NCBI GenBank assembly: GCA_024643725.1 | Contig: JAHEMJ010000015.1 | Location: 1 to 64,000, forward strand | DNA length: 64,000 bases | From: Crocinitomicaceae bacterium | Lineage (GTDB): Bacteria > Bacteroidota > Bacteroidia > Flavobacteriales_D > Crocinitomicaceae | Direction: 5' to 3' | Shown here: one piece after another, positions 8,126 through 15,502 of the stretch | Numbering within the stretch: position 1 is the stretch's first letter | Layout: each line of letters begins with the position of its first letter | The notes under the pieces: generated by a model | What the model saw: only the letters and a program-made list of their open reading frames with translations | Databases searched by the model: none | Told to the model about the DNA's origin: nothing | Program-made: the position numbers and the translations under genes

Positions 8126-8563
8126 AATTAGCATAACAACAAGCGTTAGTTTTAGAAATAATCGAATTAAAACCATTAACTAAAGAACACTTTACTCCAT
8201 TTAATACTTGGTTATAGTATGAAGCTAGATTCAAAAAAAGGTGTCATGCGAAATGCTTGTTTTAGAGATGGTCAATTTCATTATAAATTCATGATGTCAA
8301 TATCAAAAGAAGTATAGGAATGAATAATGTTTTTTAAAGTTAACCACCTCCCATTCCTTCACTCTCTCATCCAAGTCCTCATTAAAGTTAAATTTCTCGA
8401 ACACCATGGTCACATTGAAATGAACTTTATGAAAAAACTAAACGAACAGCAAAATCGAATTGAAGCGAATTATCACTTTCCAGGAAGATAAATTTCACAT
8501 CCTCCCCACTCTCTCCAAATCTTCCCTTAATTGGTTCGATATTTCAGACCTTTCGCCCACTAG
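8126..8563. other. Gap at the right side of the accessory island
   Basis: I see no convincing gene. The start holds GCATAACAACAAGCGTTAG (8131-8149), two attC-like half boxes close together, just after the REase/PIN stop codon. A 23-codon frame (ATG 8420) and a short opposite-strand frame ending near 8320 look like gene remnants. The composition changes toward the core-like C-rich text near 8500. Confidence 0.35.
8511..8526 (+). repeat. Right copy of the 16-bp near-direct repeat
   Basis: CTCTCCAAATCTTCCC matches 93-108 with one difference. It lies about 40 bp before a terminator-like hairpin and about 90 bp from the first core-type gene, so it marks the right border of the AT-rich accessory stretch. 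Confidence 0.35.
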
Positions 8564-8592
8564 AACCCTGACGATACTGTCAGGGTTTTTTT
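8564..8592 (+). terminator. Rho-independent terminator
   Basis: AACCCTGAC and GTCAGGGTT pair as a 9-bp stem with loop GATACT, followed directly by seven T residues on the + strand. It would end rightward transcription leaving the accessory island and protect the converging oxidoreductase gene at 8620. The minus-strand side lacks a T-run. Confidence 0.7.
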
Positions 8593-8619
8593 ATGCCCAA
8601 AACTTTTCAGGCGAGAAGG

Positions 8620-9849
8620 TTACCCCCTCACCTTCTTCAACACATTCACACCTAATTCCCAAACCATTCCTAGCACGGAACGAAGTGGCGATCGGTGAAT
8701 GTTTGGATTTTTACCTTTTCCAAGGAGGTGGATTTGATCGGTGTACCATACGATTTCGAGTGGAAAGGTGCGGTCTAAAAAGGCGAATCCCGTTGTTAAG
8801 GGTTTGACCAAACTCGTGACGTCTTTGCCGGAAAGCAATTCCTTCGAGAAATCTGGATTGATGGCCACCGAACGAGCGATTCCAACCATGTCGCAAACGC
8901 CTGTCGCTAAGGCATGGTTCATGCCTTGAGAGGAGCGGAATCCACCGGTAAGCATCAAGGGGGACTTGACGATTTTGCGTACTTCTTCACAATAATCTAG
9001 GAAATAGGCTTCGCGCGCTTTAGTGGATGCTTTGATATTGGTTCCCGTCATAACGGGCGTTTCGTAAGTTCCACCGGAAATTTCAATGAGGTCCATGCCT
9101 AAATCGGATAAATGCTTCACAACAGTCATCGAATCCTCCTTCGAAAATCCACCTTTCTGGAAATCCGCAGAATTCAACTTGATGCTAATGGGAAAGTGTG
9201 CACCCACTTCTACACGGATGGCTTTGTAGATTTCGCTGACAAAACGCATGCGGTTTTCAATGCTTCCACCCCATTGATCCGTGCGCTGATTGTGCGTCGG
9301 GGACAAAAACTGACTCACTAAATATCCATGCGCCCCGTGAATTTGAACACCAGTGAATCCATTTTCTTTGCACACCTTCGCTGCATACGCAAATCGCTCG
9401 ATGATTTCGATGATTTCTTCTTCACTCAAGGCTCTCGGTGTATTGAACACCCGATTCAGTGGTTTCTTCAAGGGAATCGCCGATGGCGCAACGGGAACGG
9501 CACTCAAAAACTTCGGTGACTGTTTTCCCGGATGATTGAGCTGCACCCAAATATGAGTGTCATGCTTCCTACCCGCTTCCGCCCATAAGTTCAAGTTAGC
9601 ATCATGTATTCCTTTCTCGATGACCACATTTCGTGCTTCCCCCAACGCGCGATGGTCCACCATGACATTTCCCGTAATCAAGAGTCCTGTTCCACCATCC
9701 GCCCACCGTCCATACAAGGTTTGAAACGCACGGTTCGACAAAAACCCCTTCGATCCCATGTTTTCACTCATGGCAGATTTTCCAATTCTATTTTTTATAA
9801 TTGCCCCGCATGGAAGCGTTAAGGTGTCGTGAATGCTGATGCTGCTCAT
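8620..9849 (-). CDS. NADH:flavin oxidoreductase, old yellow enzyme family
   Basis: This is an FMN-dependent TIM-barrel ene-reductase-type oxidoreductase. From the start chosen here, the sequence shows NRIGKSAMSEN in the N-terminal barrel strands, the substrate-binding pair in IHGAHG (about 171-175), the family signature FLSPTHNQRTDQWGGSIENR and late FMN-phosphate strands around MLTGGFRSSQGM. Length (409 residues) fits the family, which also includes 2,4-dienoyl-CoA reductase-like enzymes without the iron-sulfur half. An upstream ATG at 9894 would add 15 residues unlike the family, so ATG 9849 (MSSISIHDTL) is preferred. It stands alone and is the first core-like gene after the accessory island. 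The physiological substrate cannot be read from sequence. Confidence 0.85.
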   Translation of the reverse strand: MSSISIHDTLTLPCGAIIKNRIGKSAMSENMGSKGFLSNRAFQTLYGRWADGGTGLLITGNVMVDHRALGEARNVVIEKGIHDANLNLWAEAGRKHDTHIWVQLNHPGKQSPKFLSAVPVAPSAIPLKKPLNRVFNTPRALSEEEIIEIIERFAYAAKVCKENGFTGVQIHGAHGYLVSQFLSPTHNQRTDQWGGSIENRMRFVSEIYKAIRVEVGAHFPISIKLNSADFQKGGFSKEDSMTVVKHLSDLGMDLIEISGGTYETPVMTGTNIKASTKAREAYFLDYCEEVRKIVKSPLMLTGGFRSSQGMNHALATGVCDMVGIARSVAINPDFSKELLSGKDVTSLVKPLTTGFAFLDRTFPLEIVWYTDQIHLLGKGKNPNIHRSPLRSVLGMVWELGVNVLKKVRG

Positions 9850-10096
9850 GAATGCTGGATTGAAACTTTGGTTTCTAAAGGTATTGAATCGCACGAACTA
9901 ACACTTCAATTCTTGCAAAAATATCGTGATTTTCAATTTCTCAAATAAATAGTCAATGTCATGGAAATACCTGGATTGAACATACCGAGCACATTGTCCA
10001 AAAAAAATTGCAAAAAGACACTTTTACCAACGACGTTCTTAATTATTTTTATATCTCACCACAATGACTTAATTTCGAGCACTTTTTATAATTGCT

Positions 10097-11308
10097 GTGA
10101 AAAAATTTCTCCTTATCTCCTACAAAGTTGTCATTCACCTCCTTGCATTGATGGCGCTATTCCTCATGTTTACGGCCCTTGCCGTGAAAATGAAATGGAC
10201 CAATGAAAAGGGGGATGTGGACATCAACAACCGCTATTTCGACAAGGTTTCGTCGAGTTATAGCCAGCCATTGGACTCGACGAACGAGCAGTATTTAAAA
10301 GCGCGTGTGTTTCAAAAATTGGGCGTGCTTTCGCATCGACATCCAATGAACGCGGAAATCATTCTTGCTGCGTATCAAAAATCGAAGGATGTGCGTATTG
10401 CTGCACGCATGTTGGATGCCATTCAATTGCTCTTAAAAAAGGACAAATACCTGCAACGTGAATTTGCAAAAATCAATCATTACCGAAGCAAGCAGTCAAA
10501 AACCTTGTATCCTTGGGCGCACTCGCAGGCGTGGAAGGACTTCTGCAAAGCGGTAGCGCATGACAAACATGCCATTGACTCGGTGGCGCGCATGACAGGT
10601 GTTGAACCAAGATTGTTGGTGATGTGCTTGGTGGGTGAACAAGTGCGCATGTTCAATTCTGGACGTGAAAAATTCAAAAAGTACGTCGTCCCATTTAGTC
10701 GACTAATTCTGCCTAAAAATCGTGGATACGGTGTTACTGGAATTCTTCAAAACACAGCCTTACGCATCGAAAGTACCTTGTTTGATACCAAATCGCCATT
10801 TTATGCAGGCGACTATTTTCAAAATTGCATCAATGTCAACGATTCCTTTCCAGAAGTGATCAACGACACCATTGAATCACATAAATTGAAAACCATTCAA
10901 CGCTTAATCAAAGGTGGTGATCACTATTATTCCTATCTATACACGGCCTTTTTAATTCGTCAATTCGAAGCACACTGGCAACACGATGGATTCTCCTTAG
11001 CCTTTCGTCCGGAAATTATTGGAACCTTATACAACCTCGGTTACCAGAAAAGTAAACCAAGCGCGCATCCAAAAGTGGGCGGATCGAATTTCATGGTGGC
11101 AAACCGCATGTATACTTTCGGAGGACTCTGTTATGAATTCTACTACAGCGGTGAATTGCAACATTTATTTCCACTCACAAAGAATCCGATCATCCCTGTG
11201 AAGGAATTGGAAGTGAAAAATAAGGACCTCATCCTTCAGCGAAAAAAGTTAGAAGAGGAACGATTGAAATTGGAGGCGGAAGCTGCTGCCAGTCAAACGG
11301 TCAACTAG
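10097..11308 (+). CDS. Membrane-anchored protein with lysozyme-fold-like region, function unknown
   Basis: This 403-residue protein has one N-terminal membrane helix (about 9-31), then a periplasmic body and a charged coiled-coil tail from about 370 (KDLILQRKKLEEERLKLEAEA). The middle shows MTGVEPRLLVMCLVGEQVRMF, which resembles the helix with a catalytic Glu in lytic transglycosylase-type folds, and later GYGVTGILQNTALRIE and FRPEIIGTLYNLGYQKS, similar to patterns in DUF1402-type proteins. A role in peptidoglycan remodelling is possible but unproven. Translation starts at GTG 10097 (GTG AAA AAA TTT). Its stop overlaps by 4 bp the end of the convergent outer-membrane gene. Confidence 0.5.
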   Translation: MKKFLLISYKVVIHLLALMALFLMFTALAVKMKWTNEKGDVDINNRYFDKVSSSYSQPLDSTNEQYLKARVFQKLGVLSHRHPMNAEIILAAYQKSKDVRIAARMLDAIQLLLKKDKYLQREFAKINHYRSKQSKTLYPWAHSQAWKDFCKAVAHDKHAIDSVARMTGVEPRLLVMCLVGEQVRMFNSGREKFKKYVVPFSRLILPKNRGYGVTGILQNTALRIESTLFDTKSPFYAGDYFQNCINVNDSFPEVINDTIESHKLKTIQRLIKGGDHYYSYLYTAFLIRQFEAHWQHDGFSLAFRPEIIGTLYNLGYQKSKPSAHPKVGGSNFMVANRMYTFGGLCYEFYYSGELQHLFPLTKNPIIPVKELEVKNKDLILQRKKLEEERLKLEAEAAASQTVN

Positions 11309-12654
11309 AAACAATGTCCTATTTGGAAGAAAAACTGCTTATCTTCCTTCGAAATGGCATAGTCAAAACGCAAAATCGTATTGACATTCCAAGCAATGCG
11401 CAAACCGAGTCCACCGTTTGAACGGAGGTTCTGTATGTTCTGGCTTCTCATGGATGCGCTGGAATCCCAAACAGCACCAAAATCATAAAACGGAACGGCA
11501 CTGAATGCCAAATGCTGCTGGAGTAAGTCGAATTCACCAAAACGGTAACGCAATTCCAAATTATTGAAGCACATCACCCTGGATAAAAAGCGACTTTGTT
11601 TAAATCCACGCAGGGTTTGTCCACCTCCCAGCCCTTCAATACTTCCTTCTGATGTCCATTGGTCTTGGTATTCATAAAAAGGAGCATCCAATGCCGTGTA
11701 TCCCATGGAAAAGCGAGCAGCAAAAATGAGCTTTTTAAACGAATTCGGAAGCAAACGGTGATAAACATTGACATGTGCAAAGGTTTTATTGAAGTTGAAT
11801 TGTGAACCCAATGCTTTCAACGAAAGTTCATTGGTTACTTCTGCAAAAATCCCGCTAGAAGGATCACCTTCCAAGTCGCGCGTGTCGTAGATAAATCCTA
11901 CTTGGACAAAGGAAACTAAATTTTGTCCAACACCTCTGATTGAACCCTTTTGAAAATCAGTAGCCAGTAATGAATTTCCCGCAAAGGGACTTAAATTCAA
12001 TTTCGCAATTTCATATCCCGCCAATAAACGGATGCGCCCTTCGTACATGGACCGCTCCATACTAATATTTAAAATCGCTTCTTTTTTCGTGTATTGATTG
12101 TAAAAGGTACTTTGTCCAGTCAAGGAATTCTCATATGCCGCATAAGTGGCGTTGTGCACCATGCTTTGCGTGGAATCACCCGATGGGAAATAACTCAATC
12201 CAGGAATCGTCTGTTTTTCATTGATGCCGAAATACAATAAATTCGGATTGATTTCATAGGCCAATTCGCCGCGTAGTCGCCATTTTGTGTTTAAAATATA
12301 AGGCACATCAACGGTCATCATGATTTCCTTTTGTTGTTTGCTGGTCATGAAGAGTGCGACATCAATTTCCGCTCGATAAGGCGTATATTTGAAAAAAGGG
12401 TCTGATTTTTTCCCATTAAAGAAAATACTTCCTTCGGCCCCAACCCCGAATCCATTGACTGGATCTGAACTGATATCCGGAACACCGGTCACATACATAC
12501 CTTCCTTTTTTGACGCAAGGTCTTCTTCAGAAAGTTGTTTTTCTTTTGCGATGGCAAAAGGAAGCTTGAGTGTATCCTCATTCACATTGACTTGGGAACT
12601 TGCGAAAAGCGGAAACAAGCCAATGATTATGTTTAATCGCAAGATATTTTTCAT
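11305..12654 (-). CDS. Outer-membrane beta-barrel protein, BamA/TamA-like surface antigen without POTRA domains
   Basis: A signal peptide (MKNILRLNIIIGLFPLFASS) is followed by a short linker and then about 370 residues of alternating aromatic/hydrophobic beta strands. The last part carries surface-antigen features: GLGGGQTLRGFKQSRF near the lid-loop region of Omp85 proteins, and a final strand ending in FFQIGHCF. No POTRA repeats are visible, so it resembles the short BamA-type barrels common in Bacteroidota rather than an assembly factor. The preferred start is ATG 12654; an upstream start at 12684 would place extra residues before the signal peptide. The gene is convergent with and overlaps the previous gene by 4 bp. 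A 43-codon frame lies just upstream. Confidence 0.7.
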   Translation of the reverse strand: MKNILRLNIIIGLFPLFASSQVNVNEDTLKLPFAIAKEKQLSEEDLASKKEGMYVTGVPDISSDPVNGFGVGAEGSIFFNGKKSDPFFKYTPYRAEIDVALFMTSKQQKEIMMTVDVPYILNTKWRLRGELAYEINPNLLYFGINEKQTIPGLSYFPSGDSTQSMVHNATYAAYENSLTGQSTFYNQYTKKEAILNISMERSMYEGRIRLLAGYEIAKLNLSPFAGNSLLATDFQKGSIRGVGQNLVSFVQVGFIYDTRDLEGDPSSGIFAEVTNELSLKALGSQFNFNKTFAHVNVYHRLLPNSFKKLIFAARFSMGYTALDAPFYEYQDQWTSEGSIEGLGGGQTLRGFKQSRFLSRVMCFNNLELRYRFGEFDLLQQHLAFSAVPFYDFGAVWDSSASMRSQNIQNLRSNGGLGLRIAWNVNTILRFDYAISKEDKQFFFQIGHCF

Positions 12655-12686
12655 GGAGAGAAATGATTGTATTGAGTAACACAAGA

Positions 12687-12818
12687 TTACTCAATTTTAA
12701 TCATCAAAGTATCATCATTAAAAATAATAAAGGAATCCAACTTTCCATGAAGGTGTTGCGTTTTAAATTCGTTCATATTCGCTTCATCCTTTTTTAAAAT
12801 TTGCGTAATATTGAACAT
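12687..12818 (-). CDS. Possible 43-residue hypothetical protein
   Basis: ATG at 12818 opens a frame ending at TAA 12687, giving 43 residues that begin MFNITQILKKDEANMNEF and end IFNDDTLMIKIE. The text has a helix-like, charged first half and a strand-like second half, so it could be a genuine small protein or the tail of a decayed gene. It ends 33 bp before the preferred start of the outer-membrane barrel gene and could share its transcript. No family is recognised, and it lies opposite the promoter region of the divergent secreted arylsulfotransferase-like gene. Confidence 0.3.
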   Translation of the reverse strand: MFNITQILKKDEANMNEFKTQHLHGKLDSFIIFNDDTLMIKIE

Positions 12819-12832
12819 TAAACTTAGATCAA

Positions 12833-14500
12833 ATGAAAAAAACTAAAACGCTCTTATTTTCTCTCCTCGTTTTTTCCTTTCACAGTTTCGCACAGCAGTG
12901 GGGAAATTACACCTTGTACAGCGTTCAGAATTCTAGTACTACCTACTTAATTGACACCAACAATACGGTTTACCACACGTGGACACATGCAACTTCTGAC
13001 AAAACGGGATATTCCAGTTACTTAATGCCTGACAAAACGCTTTGGCGTACCGTGAAAACATCTACTTCTTTGAATGGAGGAGGAATCACCGGTAAGGTGC
13101 AAAAAGTTGATTGGAACGGAACAGTTTTATGGAATTTCACTTATTCTAGCTCAACCTATTGCATGCACCATGATATTTGTCCACTACCAAATGGAAATGT
13201 CTTGTTGATCTCCTACGATGTGCGAACTGCCGCGGAATCAGCGGCCGCAGGACGAACAGCCTCCGGATCCGTTTGGTCAGAAAAAATCATTGAAGTGAAA
13301 CCGACAGGTGCAACCACCGGGGACATCGTATGGGAATGGAAATTGTGGGACCACCTTGTTCAGAATGTAGATCCAGCGAAAAGTAATTATCAAACCTCCA
13401 TATCCGAACATCCAGAATTATTGAACATCAATTATAATTCAACCGCACAGGATTGGGTACATATGAATGGCATCGATTACAATCCAATGTTAGATCAAAT
13501 CGTCTTTAGCTCGCATTTTTTAAATCAGTGGTTTGTGATTGATCACAGTACTTCCATTGCCGAGGCAGCTTCCCATACTGGTGGATTCGCAGGAAAAGGC
13601 GGAGATTTTCTATACCGATATGGAAATCCAACGTCTTACGGAATGACCGGAAGTACCGTTTTAAACGTAACACACGACGCTCACTGGATTCCCGAGGGTA
13701 GTCCAGATGCAGGGCGCTTAGTTGGATTTAACAATGCAGGTATTTCGAATCAACAATCGGCCGTGGATCAAGTGAACGTTCCGTTGAATGGCTACAATTA
13801 TAATTTAACACCTGGTCAAGCTTATGCCCCATTCATTTACGACGAGCGTTTGGCATGCAACGGTTCGACATCCAACATGGGGAATTCACAACAACTTCCA
13901 AACGGTAACGCGCTTGTTTGCATGGCCATGCAAGGACTCATTTACGAAGTGGATCCAAACGGAACAACCATTTGGTCGAAATCGACCACTGGAACAGTAG
14001 CACAAGCATTTAGATACAGTGATTGTTACGTGAATGGAACAAATATTCCGATTCCAACCATCACGGAAGCGAATAATGTATTGTCTTCATCTCCTGCTGA
14101 TACGTATCAATGGTATTTAAACGGTCAAGCCATTCCAGGTGCTACCAGTCAATCTTACACGCCGACAGCGAATGGAATCTACGTGGTGAAAACCATGGAC
14201 AATACCGCTTGTTTCAAACAATACTCGACGAGTTACTCTTACGTAAATACCGCAGATGTTACTGAAATCAACGGTACTAGTTTGAGCATTTATCCGAATC
14301 CTTCGTTGAATGGACACTTTGTCATCCAAAGTAGCATGCTTGAGTCATACGATGTGCTAAACATGTTGGGTCAACACCTTTTACAAAACGCAAACTCATC
14401 TGAGATCGATTTATCCAATCAATTAAACGGAATCTATTTGATTCGTATGCATTTAACGAATGGTCAAACGTTGACAAAACGATTGATTATTTCTAAATAA
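12833..14500 (+). CDS. Secreted arylsulfotransferase-family protein with T9SS type A sorting domain
   Basis: A cleavable signal peptide (residues 1-20, ending SFAQQ) precedes a six-bladed propeller-like domain of the arylsulfotransferase family. Landmarks are THDAHWIPEGSPD, MHHDICPLPNGNVLL, the NGIDYNP and SSHFLNQ blades, and QLPNGNALVC. In that family, conserved His residues carry sulfate between phenolic donor and acceptor. Residues about 400-465 form an Ig-like linker (YQWYLNGQAIPGATSQSY). The last 75 residues are a T9SS type A sorting domain (SIYPNPSLNG at its start, KRLIISK at the end), so the protein should be exported across the outer membrane and anchored or released. It leads a cluster with two further secreted proteins, 6 bp before the next gene. 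Enzymatic activity is unproven. Confidence 0.75.
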   Translation: MKKTKTLLFSLLVFSFHSFAQQWGNYTLYSVQNSSTTYLIDTNNTVYHTWTHATSDKTGYSSYLMPDKTLWRTVKTSTSLNGGGITGKVQKVDWNGTVLWNFTYSSSTYCMHHDICPLPNGNVLLISYDVRTAAESAAAGRTASGSVWSEKIIEVKPTGATTGDIVWEWKLWDHLVQNVDPAKSNYQTSISEHPELLNINYNSTAQDWVHMNGIDYNPMLDQIVFSSHFLNQWFVIDHSTSIAEAASHTGGFAGKGGDFLYRYGNPTSYGMTGSTVLNVTHDAHWIPEGSPDAGRLVGFNNAGISNQQSAVDQVNVPLNGYNYNLTPGQAYAPFIYDERLACNGSTSNMGNSQQLPNGNALVCMAMQGLIYEVDPNGTTIWSKSTTGTVAQAFRYSDCYVNGTNIPIPTITEANNVLSSSPADTYQWYLNGQAIPGATSQSYTPTANGIYVVKTMDNTACFKQYSTSYSYVNTADVTEINGTSLSIYPNPSLNGHFVIQSSMLESYDVLNMLGQHLLQNANSSEIDLSNQLNGIYLIRMHLTNGQTLTKRLIISK

Positions 14501-14506
14501 AATTCC

Positions 14507-15493
14507 ATGAAAACACTTTCCATTTTTCTCCTATTTATTGGTTTCACAAGTATTTCCTTCGCGAAAAAAGTGAAATTTGCGGTGGACATGTCACAACAAG
14601 TTGTCAATGTAACAGGTGTACACATTGTGGGCGACTTTCAAACGCTTGCCGGATTCCCCGGAGGTGATTGGATTTCGAGTTCAACACCGATGACACAAGA
14701 AGGAACATCGTCTATTTACAGCATCGTAGTCGATATTCCAGCTTTTCAAAAATACGAATACAAGTTTGTCAACGGAATTCAGTTTTACGAAGCAGAATTT
14801 GTGCCGTATGAATCACGAGTTGGGTATGACTTTAACGACAACCGTTGGTTGTATGTAGACTCTTTAGCGAATGACACAACCTTTGTTGGTGCCATTCTTT
14901 TTGCGGACAACGCGCCAATGGGTAAACAATTGATTCGATTCTACGCCAACATGTATCAAGAAACGGTGTCGTCCAATGGAGTTCATGTCATCACCAATAC
15001 CTCTAACTTTAATTCAACAGCTAACTGGATGTATACCTTCGGTTCTGACTTATATGAAATCATTTTATACACTGATTCTGCCAGTAACGTGCAATACGCC
15101 TTTCTAAATGGCAACACACTTGGAGACATGGAGAATATTCCGTCCTTATGCAATGTGCAAGGATACCGATCCATCGATGCCGTGATGGACACATTACTGA
15201 CCAAAGTTTGCTTTGCCAGTTGTGAATTTTGTTCAGGAGTTGGCATTCATGAAACAATGATGGAAAAACTCCATATTTCTCCAAATCCAGCGACAAATTC
15301 CTTTACCATTTCATCCGATTCACCCTTCATGAACGTAACCATTAAAGATATCAATGGACGAGCAATCACCATCCCATCCGAAGGAAAGGATGAACTAATG
15401 ATTCCATGTTCACAATGGTCAAGTGGCATCTATTTGATTCATGCTACCACGGAAAATGGAAAATGGATGAGCGAAAAAATCATCATCCAATAA
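14507..15493 (+). CDS. Secreted CBM20/48-like carbohydrate-binding protein with probable T9SS sorting domain
   Basis: A signal peptide (1-19) is followed by two repeats resembling starch/glycogen-binding modules. The first begins VKFAVDMSQQVVNVTGVHIVG and continues with DFQTLAGFPGG, ending YEYKFVNGIQFYEAEFVP; the second begins IRFYANMYQETVSSNGVHV and ends VQYAFLNGNTLG. This core (V-D-M, V-x-G-F, Y-x-F-x-N-G) is typical of modules in Bacteroidota secreted proteins. A Cys-rich segment (CFASCEFCSG) precedes a C-terminal T9SS-type sorting domain beginning HISPNPATNSF and ending MSEKIIIQ. It starts 6 bp after the arylsulfotransferase-like gene and ends 9 bp before the CotH gene, so the three probably form one transcript. 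Confidence 0.7.
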   Translation: MKTLSIFLLFIGFTSISFAKKVKFAVDMSQQVVNVTGVHIVGDFQTLAGFPGGDWISSSTPMTQEGTSSIYSIVVDIPAFQKYEYKFVNGIQFYEAEFVPYESRVGYDFNDNRWLYVDSLANDTTFVGAILFADNAPMGKQLIRFYANMYQETVSSNGVHVITNTSNFNSTANWMYTFGSDLYEIILYTDSASNVQYAFLNGNTLGDMENIPSLCNVQGYRSIDAVMDTLLTKVCFASCEFCSGVGIHETMMEKLHISPNPATNSFTISSDSPFMNVTIKDINGRAITIPSEGKDELMIPCSQWSSGIYLIHATTENGKWMSEKIIIQ

Positions 15494-15502
15494 GAAAAAC
15501 CT

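Noticed and set aside
8420..8491. 23-codon frame near the island edge
   Set aside because: Too short and unsupported; possibly a remnant.
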